Part shown: in pieces, positions 31,646 through 40,656 of the stretch | How positions within the stretch are numbered: the stretch's first letter is position 1 | Layout of the letters: each line of letters begins with the position of its first letter | Assembly (NCBI RefSeq): GCF_000830985.1 | Contig: NZ_CP007151.1 | Coordinates: 434,001 to 498,000, forward strand | DNA from: Marinobacter similis | Lineage (GTDB): Bacteria; Pseudomonadota; Gammaproteobacteria; Pseudomonadales; Oleiphilaceae | Direction: 5' to 3' | DNA: 64,000 nt | Made by a program: the position numbers and the translations under genes | Notes under the pieces: model-generated | What the model was told of the DNA's origin: nothing | The model's database searches: none | The model's input: the letters and a program-made list of their open reading frames with translations, nothing else

Positions 31646-32575
31646 ATGAACTTTGACGATCTCACCGTTGTGCTCAAGGTGGCAGAGTTCCGCAATATCA
31701 CTGCAGCCGCTACTAGCCTGGATATGCGTGCCGCAACGGCGAGCGCCGCCGTGAAACGCGTTGAACAGGAATTGGGGGTAGAGCTGTTCGTCCGCTCTAC
31801 CCGCCAACTTCGACTGTCTGCGGCCGGTGAAAAATACCTGCCCCAATGTCAGCAGGCATTGGCTTTGATGGACGAAGCCCGCAAGAACATTCGTTCCGGA
31901 ACAGAGGCAGTGGCGGGGGAAATTCGGCTATCGGTGTCATCCGATCTGGGGCGGAACCGGGTAGTGCCGTGGATCGATCAGTTAATGACATTGCACCCGG
32001 GGCTGAGTTTGCGGGTTCAGATTACCGACAGCAATGTGGATTTTTTCCGGGATTCAGTCGATATGGCACTTCGCTACGGATCGCCGAATGACTCCAATAT
32101 TTACGGGTTCAAAATCTGTGATGTGCCTCGCCTCCTCTGCGCAACGCCGGATTACCTTGCACAGCATGGCACCCCGGTTCACCCGCACGACCTGGCAGGC
32201 CACAACGGTCTGTTTTACCAGTTGCAGGACATTCCCTTTGACTTGTGGACCTTTAAACGGAGTGGTGAGGAAGTTCGGGTAAAGATGAAAGGCAACCGGG
32301 CATCAAACGACGGCGATCTGGTTCGCCGCTGGTGCATCGCCGGCCAAGGTTTGGCGGTGAAATCTTGCCTGGATATGTCGGACGACCTGCTATCAGGCCG
32401 GGTGATGAACGTTATGCCCGACTATGCACCCCCGGTTTCGGAACTGTGGCTGATCTGCCCGACACGACAATCCATAACGCCGGCTATGCGAATGCTACGA
32501 GACCACCTGAAGCAGAGGTGTCAGGACTTAATAAACGCCATGACAGCCCGCGGCATATTCCCACGTTCTGATTAA
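31646..32575 (+). CDS. LysR-family transcriptional regulator
   Basis: This is an intact LysR regulator of 309 residues. The helix-turn-helix is in NITAAATSLDMRAATASAAV, and the effector domain belongs to the CrgA/PA-type subgroup (SVDMALRYGSPNDSNIYGFK). The frame is open upstream to 31478, but ATG 31646 (MNFDDLTVVLKVAEF) matches the normal family start. It is divergent from an MDR oxidoreductase and convergent with another LysR gene: the two TAA stops share the palindrome TTAA at 32572-32575. Confidence 0.9.
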   Translation: MNFDDLTVVLKVAEFRNITAAATSLDMRAATASAAVKRVEQELGVELFVRSTRQLRLSAAGEKYLPQCQQALALMDEARKNIRSGTEAVAGEIRLSVSSDLGRNRVVPWIDQLMTLHPGLSLRVQITDSNVDFFRDSVDMALRYGSPNDSNIYGFKICDVPRLLCATPDYLAQHGTPVHPHDLAGHNGLFYQLQDIPFDLWTFKRSGEEVRVKMKGNRASNDGDLVRRWCIAGQGLAVKSCLDMSDDLLSGRVMNVMPDYAPPVSELWLICPTRQSITPAMRMLRDHLKQRCQDLINAMTARGIFPRSD

Positions 32576-33518
32576 ACCGCTTCCAGGTGCCGACCACAGG
32601 GGGAATTGGCCATGATGTCTTGCCAGCGGTCCCGAAGCAGACGCTCGAGAAGTTCGCGCATCCAGATAATACCGGGGTCGCGATCATGGCGGGCGTGCCA
32701 GATCAGGTAAAGACTGGTGGGGTCAATCTCGAACGGCAACTCTCCCATCCAGAGGCCATTTACAAAGCCGCAATCCTGACTGATAAGCTCCGGCACCGCC
32801 GCGATCAGGTTCGTGTCTCTCAATATCTGCGGCACAATGGAAAAGTGATTTACCGTGGTGGCAATGCGGCGACTCTGGCCCTTCTGATCCAGGTAGCTGT
32901 CTACGAAGCCATGAGCTTCGCCTGACATAGACACCAGCAGATGGCGCGCGGACAGGAACTCTTCCATGGTGATGGGCCTGCCGGCCAACGGATGGTCCTC
33001 GCGCATCGCGAGAAAATAACCACCCTCGAACAGCCAGGTACTGCGCAGGCTGTGGTCATGCTGGGTCAAAACACCAACGGCCAGATCAATGTGCGCCTCT
33101 CGCAGATCGTCATGGCTGCCATCGGGAGTGTACGGAACCGCGTGCAGGTCCACGCCCGGCGCTTCTCGCTCAAGTAACTCTATGAGCGGGCGCCAGATCA
33201 TTTCCACAATGACATCGGTCGCCGCAATTCGGAACTTCCGTTTGGAACTGGCCGGATCGAACTGGGTGGCGCTCACCGCGTTGGTTAAAGCGTACATGGG
33301 ATTGCCAACCTGGTCCCACAGGCTCAGCGCGTAAGAGGTGGGCTCAATATTGCGCCTTTGCGCACGAACAAGGGGTCGTTCCAGATCTGTCGCATCCGGG
33401 AAATAGCATTCGACACCGCCGGCTGTGTCATGGCAAGGCGCTCTGCCGCACGGGTAACCGAGCGTTCAGTCATGATTGCATCGAAAATGTAGAGGAGTTG
33501 CAGCTCCTGCGTTTTCAT
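32572..33518 (-). CDS. LysR-family transcriptional regulator, NodD/LeuO-like (frameshifted)
   Basis: The N-terminus MKTQELQLLYIFDAIMTERS starts at ATG 33518 with AGGAAG upstream. The helix-turn-helix reads SVTRAAERLAMTQPAVSNAI. One G is missing near 33354 (AAAGGCGC for AAAGGGCGC), and restoring it joins the N-terminus to a long effector domain (FRIAATDVIVEMIWRPLIEL). Total is about 315 residues. The sequence resembles the subgroup that includes NodD, LeuO and PcpR-like proteins. Target unknown. Confidence 0.85.
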
Positions 33519-33593
33519 CGTGTGGCTTCCTGGATGATGACGACTGTCGCCATTAAGTCTGCCCAGCAATTACATAGGGCGCAACTGAAACGC

Positions 33594-33621
33594 AAAAACG
33601 CCCTGTCGAAGTGGCAGGGCG
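33594..33621 (-). terminator. Rho-independent terminator of trxA
   Basis: On the minus strand CGCCCTG and CAGGGCG pair perfectly around a 9-nt loop, followed by TTTTT. It ends 19 bp after the thioredoxin stop. Confidence 0.85.
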
Positions 33622-33639
33622 GTCAAGCGGCTTGGGTTG

Positions 33640-33963
33640 TCAGATGTTGCCTTTAACGAAAGTTCGCAATTGCCCCAGGCTGCCAGCGCCAGTTTGCCGG
33701 GCGATAACCCCGCCGTCGCGGAACAGCGCCAGCGTCGGGATGCTCCGGATACCCATGCGGGCAGCCGTTTCGGGACTGTCGTCCACGTTCACCTTGGCTA
33801 CAACCAATTCCTCGCCAAACTCATCAGCGATTTCCTCCACGATCGGCCCCACGGTTTTGCACGGGCCGCACCAGGGTGCCCAAAAATCCACCAACACCGG
33901 CTTGCCGTTTTGGCTAACTGCCGCCTCAAAATTGCTGTCGTTTACTTCAATAATGGCCGTCAT
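33640..33963 (-). CDS. trxA: Thioredoxin
   Basis: This intact 107-residue cytoplasmic thioredoxin has the active site WAPWCGPCK near residue 30 and the cis-proline loop SIPTLALF. It reduces protein disulfides using thioredoxin reductase, which is not in the window. It has its own terminator downstream, so it appears monocistronic. It may be a secondary thioredoxin rather than the housekeeping copy, which cannot be decided here. Confidence 0.92.
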   Translation of the reverse strand: MTAIIEVNDSNFEAAVSQNGKPVLVDFWAPWCGPCKTVGPIVEEIADEFGEELVVAKVNVDDSPETAARMGIRSIPTLALFRDGGVIARQTGAGSLGQLRTFVKGNI

Positions 33964-34075
33964 TTCATTACTCCTTTCAATTTTCGACTTGCCCTAACCA
34001 TGCAGTCTGGTTCGGATTAAAACCAATTGTTCAGACGTATACATGGCATTTCCTCAGATGATGACCGCGGCCACA

Positions 34076-35109
34076 TCAACGACTACTCAGTCGTTTACTG
34101 AGCACCAGGCCACCCCACGCCAAGGTGCGATCCCCCGTGCCGCTTTTGATCTCCGAGCTCTGAACCCGAAGCACATAGCTCAGCTCCACACCGTCAGAGA
34201 GCGTGTGGGTATACCCGCCCCACACCTCGGCCAACAGGATATTCAGTCGTTAGCGCCAAGTTCATGGTCGGAATCCCGGAACTGCCCCTGTAAAAACGCG
34301 TTGTAGGCGCGGGCCTTTACCGATAACCCTCCCCAGAAATAGTTCTCCCGGCCGCCTGAGGCTGAAACACCTGGAGCCCGCTCCCCGTAGGCCATCAGCT
34401 CGGGGTTGAAGCGGTTATCAGGTGAGGAGATCAGCCCGTCACGAAACACCAGAGCGGCACCGAACTCGGTGAGATACCCCACGCTCCCGAAATAGGTCAC
34501 CTTGAACTTGCTGTCCGGCTCGCTGGCATCGAGGTATTGATGGTAAGCGGCTGAGTAGCGAAGGGTCGGCTCGCCACCCTCTGAAACCTGATGGTCCCAG
34601 CCCTCCGCCTTGTCACTTCCAATGACCTTATGGATGGAATTCTGCCCGGATTCGAACAGATCCAGGCCAAGGGCGCCGACCGTCAGCGAGGTGGTCCAGC
34701 CTGACTTGCCGGTAAGTCCCTGATAGCTCTTGCTGGTCGACAGATACACCAGGCTACTGTAAGGACGGTCGTCATAATCAATCTGCCGGGCGGAGATTTC
34801 CTCGGGAGTAAAGCCATAAACGCCGAACTCCAGTGAGGTACTCGCCGCCTCCCCGGGAAATCCAGTAAAGCTGCCCAGCAAACCATGATCAATAGTTCCG
34901 GCCAGGCGCGAATACACGTTGTTGCCAAACTCAGGAGAATTCGATGCGTAGGTAAACGCCACGCCGGCGGTGTAGTCCCGGTCCGTTTGAGTTGGGGCAA
35001 ACAGATCGTTGTCCGTAGACAAAGCGATCACCGAATCCACACCGGCAGCAAGACCAGTGGTTGAAACTGCGGCAAAACCGAGTGCAAAGGCGAGTGAAAG
35101 GTAACGCAT
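34076..35109 (-). CDS. LpxR-like lipid A deacylase, outer membrane (DUF2219; frameshifted)
   Basis: This outer-membrane beta-barrel of about 344 residues belongs to the family of lipid A 3'-O-deacylase LpxR. A signal peptide (MRYLSLAFALGFAAVSTTG) starts at ATG 35109. The family region NDLFAPTQTDRDYTAGV follows, and GWDHQVSEGGEP resembles the conserved GWDxQ stretch. One base is missing near 34246: the frame otherwise stops at ELGAND, but with repair it reads LNILLAEVWGGYTHTLSDG and ends in a barrel-like C-terminus at 34076. Activity on lipid A is inferred from family only. Confidence 0.8.
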
Positions 35110-35514
35110 GGCCAACTCCAGTACTTCGAGATCGTTAATCGAGTTGGCGGCTATTCTTGGGAGCTAAGGCGTCTAGGACTAATAAGAAGATCGTATTTGG
35201 AGTATCACTATTCGTGATGCGTACGTAGTTTTACTTGTTATTTTAAGGTAATTGAATTTTTTAAATCGTTAGGTCAGCGTGAAGAATGCGGCGTATCCTA
35301 TTGTTTTAAAATTTATAATTAGTGAGATCAGCATGACGAATAAGTTCCAGCAGAAGACCGAGCGATCCAAATCATAACCTGGCGTGATATCACCCATATT
35401 GATTCCGAATTATTCAAGGCGCAACGCAGTCCGCATACTTCACTCCATCAGATAGCGACCTCCTAGTCGGTATCGATTGAAGCATTAACCAATTTGATTT
35501 CAGGAGAAGATGTT
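35110..35514. other. Non-coding gap of about 400 bp
   Basis: This AT-rich stretch lies between the divergent LpxR-like gene and the repeat peptide gene. It contains the perfect palindrome GTGATATCAC at 35384-35393 and the AGGAG ribosome site at 35502-35506. I see no gene longer than about 15 codons, no RNA gene and no mobile-element end. Confidence 0.5.
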
Positions 35515-35766
35515 ATGCGTAAATTTGCTCTGGTAACCCTCGCCTCACTTATCGCCGTAGCGGCCGTTCCTGCCCATGCAACTCTGGCAGACCGCAAATC
35601 CGACGAACTGAGTTCAGAAACTGCTCAGCCCGCGCCTTATAGTGGCCAAGTCGTCATTCGCGGCGAAGTTCGTTCTGAGGATGCCAAGAGGGACACTGCA
35701 GAGCCGGCACCCTACAGTGGTCAGCTCGTTATTCGTGGTGAAGTTAAGTCCGAAAGCCACGGTTAA
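35515..35766 (+). CDS. Small secreted protein with two tandem repeats
   Basis: This 83-residue protein has a signal peptide (MRKFALVTLASLIAVAAVPA, cleavage probably after AHA). The mature part is two copies of a 22-24-residue unit: ETAQPAPYSGQVVIRGEV and DTAEPAPYSGQLVIRGEV, each followed by a charged stretch. AGGAG lies 8 bases before the ATG and a terminator follows the stop, so this is a real unit. No family recognised. The repeat suggests binding to a repeated or symmetric partner, but that is speculation. Confidence 0.75.
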   Translation: MRKFALVTLASLIAVAAVPAHATLADRKSDELSSETAQPAPYSGQVVIRGEVRSEDAKRDTAEPAPYSGQLVIRGEVKSESHG

Positions 35767-35791
35767 GCTTTGAATATTTCATCTGCGTCTT

Positions 35792-35814
35792 CGCACCAGG
35801 GACGGTGCGTTTTT
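35792..35814 (+). terminator. Rho-independent terminator
   Basis: CGCACC (35792-35797) and GGTGCG (35804-35809) pair around a 6-nt loop, followed by five T. It ends the small repeat-protein gene. Confidence 0.8.
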
Positions 35815-35854
35815 ACGGAAACACTGCTTTTCGGTCTTCCCTCCAATCACCCAC

Positions 35855-36763
35855 TCAGCCCTGCAACCATGGCGGTCTGCTCCCAATTCGTTCCAGCAGG
35901 AAATCAATGAACACGCGAACCTTCGCCGTCAACACATTGGACTTCGGATACACCAGCCAGAGCGCCGGTTCCGCATCCATCTGATAATCTGGCAGGACCT
36001 GAACCAGGGTGCCGTCAGCAAGTTCCCGATGAACGCTCCACAGAGCATGCATGGCAATCCCTGCCCCCTCCATGGTCGCTATCTTGTAGCTAAAACCGTC
36101 ATCGATAATCAGCCGGTTCTGCGATGTGCGTGGATTAAATTGACTCTGCTCACTCTGGGGGCCGTTCAGGTTGATCGGAGCCTGGGATTTAAAAGCTATG
36201 ATCTGGTGGGATCGCAAATCATCCGGGTGTTCTGGTGTTCCCCATTTCGCCAGATATTCGGGGGAAGCGCAGAATACCCGTTGATCGTCTGCCAGTTTCC
36301 GGGCTTTCAGGTTGCTGTCTGGCAGCACGGCATCTCTCAGGGCGAGGTCAAAGCTGCCCTGGATCAGATCCAGCTCCATGTCCGATAACCGCAAATCGAG
36401 ATTAATGCCCGGGTGCCGGTCCAGAAACTCGGGTACCAACGGCATGATGTATTGCTGGGCGAAGGTGCTGGATGAGGCAAACCGTAAGGTTCCGGACACG
36501 TTTTCATTGCCAAACCCCATGGCCGCCAGCGCCGCATTCTCCTGCGCCAGAATTTCTTTTGCGAAGGGCAAAAACTCCGAGCCCTCGGTCGATAGTGCCA
36601 CTTTTCGTGTGGAGCGCCGCAGTAGATCGGCTCCGACCGTTTTCTCCAGTTTGGCAAGCCTTGCACTGGCAACCGCCGGAGGCATGCCCAGTTCCCGCCC
36701 GGCGGCACTGATGTTGAGCTTCTCAGCGGCTAGCACGAACAGTTTAATTCCCTCAGTATCCAT
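35855..36763 (-). CDS. LysR-family transcriptional regulator
   Basis: This intact 302-residue LysR regulator starts at ATG 36763 (MDTEGIKLFVLAAEKLNISA). The helix-turn-helix is ISAAGRELGMPPAVASARLA, and the effector domain is of the CrgA-like subgroup (GSFDLALRDAVLPDSNLKAR). It begins 5 bp after the EamA transporter stop on the same strand, so the two form an operon, and the regulator may act on it or on the redox operon starting at 37874. Confidence 0.9.
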   Translation of the reverse strand: MDTEGIKLFVLAAEKLNISAAGRELGMPPAVASARLAKLEKTVGADLLRRSTRKVALSTEGSEFLPFAKEILAQENAALAAMGFGNENVSGTLRFASSSTFAQQYIMPLVPEFLDRHPGINLDLRLSDMELDLIQGSFDLALRDAVLPDSNLKARKLADDQRVFCASPEYLAKWGTPEHPDDLRSHQIIAFKSQAPINLNGPQSEQSQFNPRTSQNRLIIDDGFSYKIATMEGAGIAMHALWSVHRELADGTLVQVLPDYQMDAEPALWLVYPKSNVLTAKVRVFIDFLLERIGSRPPWLQG

Positions 36764-36768
36764 ATGGA

Positions 36769-37680
36769 TCAAGCCTCAGCAGGAACGCAGTCGATGTCCT
36801 TTTGGCCAGACTTCCGGGTCGACAGCCATGCCTGGGCAATACCCGACAAAATAATCAGCAGACATCCCGAAAGCTGCAACGTATTCAGGCTCTGGTCAAA
36901 CAGGACCCAGGCAATTGCCACAACGGTGATGGGCTCGAGATAAGCGAGGGTACCGAACGTAGCTGCGGGCAACTCCCTTAAAGCGACAACGGCCAACATG
37001 ATCGCGAGGAATCCTGGCACCAGACCCGCGGCAATCAGCCAGCCCCACTGCGCCATCGCAATGCCCTCACCTTTAATCAGCATCAGTGGCAACATGCACA
37101 AAGCCCCTGCCAGCATCTGGAAGGCGCTGCGACTCAACACATGGATACGATCGTCGATCAGGCGATTAGTTAACATAAACGCCGAGTAGCACAGCATGGC
37201 ACAACCCGCGTAGACCAGGCCGATAGCATCCTCTGCTCTGCCACTCAGGCTGAAGTTAAACTCCATCATCATCGCGAACCCCAGTAACGCGAAACCAATC
37301 AGTCCGATACTGGCGGTGGTGAGACGCTCACCGAGGAAAAAATGGGCCACTACCGAAGCCGTCACCGGGGCCAGGTACATCACCATGACAGCGTTGGCCA
37401 TACTGGTGTATTCAATGGCCAGTATGTAGAACATGACGAAACCGGCAAGGAAGGCACCGGTGACAAGTACCTTGCCTCCAGGCCACATCAAGACCTTACT
37501 GCGTTGTCCGCTTGCAAACAGGTAGGCCGCCATCAAAAGCGCACCGATGAAAAGACGATAGAAGGTGACGGTCTCAGCACCGGCACCAGCATAAAGAGAG
37601 ATTGCACCGATGGTGCCCATAAAGATGGCTGACAAAGCTGCTGCCCAAAGAAAAACCACCGAACCCGACTTAACCCTCAT
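36769..37680 (-). CDS. EamA/DMT-family transporter
   Basis: This intact 303-residue inner-membrane protein has ten hydrophobic helices in two EamA repeats, typical of metabolite exporters of the drug/metabolite superfamily (YdcZ/RhaT-like). The second repeat starts at about residue 150. It is co-transcribed with the LysR gene 5 bp downstream and divergent from the MDR/LLM/SDR operon. Substrate unknown. Confidence 0.88.
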   Translation of the reverse strand: MRVKSGSVVFLWAAALSAIFMGTIGAISLYAGAGAETVTFYRLFIGALLMAAYLFASGQRSKVLMWPGGKVLVTGAFLAGFVMFYILAIEYTSMANAVMVMYLAPVTASVVAHFFLGERLTTASIGLIGFALLGFAMMMEFNFSLSGRAEDAIGLVYAGCAMLCYSAFMLTNRLIDDRIHVLSRSAFQMLAGALCMLPLMLIKGEGIAMAQWGWLIAAGLVPGFLAIMLAVVALRELPAATFGTLAYLEPITVVAIAWVLFDQSLNTLQLSGCLLIILSGIAQAWLSTRKSGQKDIDCVPAEA

Positions 37681-37873
37681 ATTCCCTCTCTAGCCAGAAT
37701 AAACACGACGCCCATACGCTGAACCCAAACACGCCCATGGCCGCAGCGCACTGGGAATTATATTCATTTTCCGAACTCTGAAAACCATTATTGGCCATTT
37801 ATTCTGATTTTACGAAGACCTAACCTGTTGGCTAGATACTTGGACAAACCACAGAATGAATTGGAGGCACACA

Positions 37874-38859
37874 ATGAAAGCGATGGTTCTCAACCAGTAC
37901 GGCGAGCAAGCAGCGTTTGAGCAGACGGAAATGACAGCACCCTCGGCGCAACCCGGCCAGGTGATCGTCCGCGTTGCGGCAACAAGCATCAATACCGTCG
38001 ACACCATGATCCGCCAGATGGGCAAGGATCTCCCCCTCGCCCCGGAGCTACCTGCAGTACTCGGCATGGACTTCGCCGGAACCATTGAGGCCGTAGGTGA
38101 AGGCGTAACCGATTTTGCACCCGGCGACGAAGTTTACGGATGTGCTGGTGGCCTGGCCGATTTGCAGGGTGCCCTGGCTGAGTACATGCCTGCCGACGCA
38201 CGGCTGATTGCCCACAAACCCAAGAGCCTGACGATGCGTGAAGCGGCGGCATTGCCGCTGGTCGGTATCACCGCCTTTGAAGGTCTGCAAAGGGCCGGCG
38301 TTAAAGCCGGACAAAAAGTTCTGGTGCACGGTGGCACCGGTGGCGTCGGCCATGTCGCGGTTCAGCTGGCCAAGCACCTTGGTGCCACTGTTTATTCAAC
38401 GGCCTCCGGTGAACAGGCATTCGACATCATCAAAGGCTACGGCGCTACGCCGATTGACTACAAGACTGAAACCGTAAACGACTATGTCCAGGCCCACACC
38501 TCAGGCGCCGGTTTTGATGTGGTATTCGATTCAGTCGGTGGCGCAAACATGGCCAACAGCTTTGAAGCGGCAGCCTGAATGGGCACGTGAGCAGCACCGT
38601 GGCCATGGTTGATTTGGACCTGACCACAGCCCACTTCAAAGGGCTGTCTGTCCATGTTGTCTTCATGCTGATTCCCATGTTGCACAACCATCATCGGGAA
38701 GTGCACGGAGACATTCTGACTAAACTCGCGCAGATCGTGGATCAGGGTGGTGTTAAACCCCTCCTCGATGAACAGCGCTTTAACCTGGCCGAAGCGGGCA
38801 AAGCCCATGATCGACTGACTAGCGGCCAGGCCATCGGCAAGGTCGTCGTGGAGGTTTAA
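37874..38859 (+). CDS. MDR-family quinone oxidoreductase/alcohol dehydrogenase (frameshifted)
   Basis: This medium-chain NADPH oxidoreductase has about 328 residues. ATG 37874 has GGAGG in front. The nucleotide motif VHGGTGGVGHVAVQLAKHLG is near residue 155. One base is missing near 38576: GCAGCCTGAATGGG should read GCC-CTG-AAT-GGG, joining FEAAA to LNGHVSSTVAMVDLDLTTAH. It is the first gene of a three-gene operon, with the luciferase-like gene 3 bp downstream. Confidence 0.86.
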
Positions 38860-38862
38860 CAC

Positions 38863-39833
38863 ATGCCGGCACTGAACGAGAGCACAGAGACATTTGCCAG
38901 GATCAATCGGGGCTACAATCAGGTCTTTCGGCCGAATCGATTGAGCATTGGCCTGGTAGCTCCGCTGGAGAGTTATACCAGTGGCCCCGTACCGTCGATG
39001 AATCGCCACCTTGAACGTGTGCGGTTGACCGAGAAGGCTGGTTTTTCCGCGGTATGGTTGCGCGATGTCCCATTCAATGTGCCCTCGTTCGGTGATGCCG
39101 GCCAAGTATTTGATCCGTTCGTTTACCTTGGCTTTCTGGCGGGGCAAACCGATCGGATCGCCCTGGGTGTCGCGAGTCTGATACTGCCACTCCGCCACCC
39201 TGCGCATGTTGCGAAAGCCGCAGCAAGTGCCGACCAGCTGTCCGATGGTCGTCTGATACTCGGGATCGCATCGGGCGACCGACCGGATGAATACCCTGCA
39301 CTCAACGAGAACTACGCAAACCGGGGCGAGCGTTTTCGGGACAGTTTCGAGTACATTCGCAAGATGGCCGCAACTGCACCGGCATTTGAAAACCGTTATG
39401 GTCAAACGGACGGTGAGATGGACCTGCTTCCCAAGCCAGCGGCGGGAAAGATTCCGATGTTGATTACCGGCGGAAGCAACAGGAGCCGCAATGGGGCGCT
39501 CGCCACAGTGATGGTTTGATTACTTACCCGCGGAATATTGACGACCAGGCAAACGCCGTGAGGTCATGGCGTAACGGTATTCCCGATAAAACAGCGGGTT
39601 CAAAGCCCGTGATGCAATCCCTGTACATCGATTTGGTACCAGATCCCGATGCACCGCCTCAGCCCATTCATCTGGGCTTCAGATCGGGCATGAAGTTCCT
39701 CAAGACTTACCTGAAATCGTTGGAAGACATTGGTGTAAACCATGTGGCGCTGAACCTGCGGTTCAATCAGGCGGACATTGAGGAAACGCTGCTGTACCTC
39801 GCAGAAGACCTGCTCCCCGAATTCCCGGCATAA
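38863..39833 (+). CDS. LLM-class flavin-dependent oxidoreductase (frameshifted)
   Basis: This luciferase-like FMN or F420-type monooxygenase has about 323 residues. Marks include SIGLVAPLESYTSGPVPSMN at the N-terminus, FSAVWLRDVPFNVPSFGDAG and the ASADQLSDGRLILGIASGDR stretch. One C is missing near 39508: restored reading is AHSDGLITYPRNIDDQANAV. The family oxidises diverse small substrates with reduced flavin. Between an MDR and an SDR gene in one operon, it may take part in oxidative degradation or detoxification; the substrate is unknown. Confidence 0.85.
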
Positions 39834-39844
39834 GGACACAAACC

Positions 39845-40654
39845 ATGACCAAGAAAATCCTGATCACCGGCGCTACTGATGGCATCGGGTTGGAAACCGC
39901 AAAACGTCTCTACTCCGAGGGCCACACGCTGCTTTTACATGGAAGAAATGCAGAGAAGCTGGCGGCGACAGAGAGAACATTGGCGGACAGCAAAGGCGCC
40001 GGACTAATCTACACCTATAAGGCGGACCTGTCGCGTCTGGCCGAAGTGGATTCTTTGGCAGAAGCCATCGCCAAAGAACATGACCAGTTGGACGTCGTCA
40101 TCAATAACGCTGGTGTCATGCGTGTTCCTGAAACCGTCACCCAGGACGGACTGGATGTCCGGTTCGCCGTGAATACGGTTGCACCGTATCTGCTGACAAA
40201 GCGCTTGCTACCCCTTCTGGCGCCCGATGCCCGGGTTGTGAACCTGTCATCCGCCGCACAGGCCACCGTGGAGCTTGACGCCCTGCGAGGTAAAAAACGC
40301 CTTCTGGACGACATGTCGGCCTACGCCCAAAGTAAGCTGGCGTTGACCATGTGGAACCATGCTTTGGCGCAGTCCACCAGCAATCAGGGACTCGTTTTCG
40401 TAGCGGTCAATCCCGGCTCCCTGCTCGCGTCGAAGATGGTTAAAGAGGGTTTCGGAATTGCCGGAAAAAGCTTGTCCATCGGAGCCAATGTGCTCGTCCG
40501 CGCCGCGCTTTCAGAGGAGTTTGCCAGCGCTTCGGGCAAGTATTTTGACAACGATAAAGGTGGGTTCGGAGCGCCACACGCGGACGCTCTCGATGACAGG
40601 AAATGCCGCGAAGTTGTAGCAGCTATCGAGGCGTTAATAGCCGCTCCCAGGTGA
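39845..40654 (+). CDS. Short-chain dehydrogenase/reductase
   Basis: This intact 269-residue NAD(P)-dependent SDR has the cofactor motif TGATDGIGLETAKRL, the structural NNAGVM, and YAQSK with catalytic Tyr and Lys. It resembles the retinol dehydrogenase/WW-domain-oxidoreductase-like branch. It starts 11 bp after the luciferase-like gene and is the third gene of the operon. Confidence 0.9.
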   Translation: MTKKILITGATDGIGLETAKRLYSEGHTLLLHGRNAEKLAATERTLADSKGAGLIYTYKADLSRLAEVDSLAEAIAKEHDQLDVVINNAGVMRVPETVTQDGLDVRFAVNTVAPYLLTKRLLPLLAPDARVVNLSSAAQATVELDALRGKKRLLDDMSAYAQSKLALTMWNHALAQSTSNQGLVFVAVNPGSLLASKMVKEGFGIAGKSLSIGANVLVRAALSEEFASASGKYFDNDKGGFGAPHADALDDRKCREVVAAIEALIAAPR

Positions 40655-40656
40655 AA

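Noticed and set aside
35384..35393. GTGATATCAC palindrome as the operator of the repeat-peptide gene
   Set aside because: Ten-base palindrome is perfect but isolated, 120 bp from the start, and has no partner or promoter match; kept only as a note in the gap entry.
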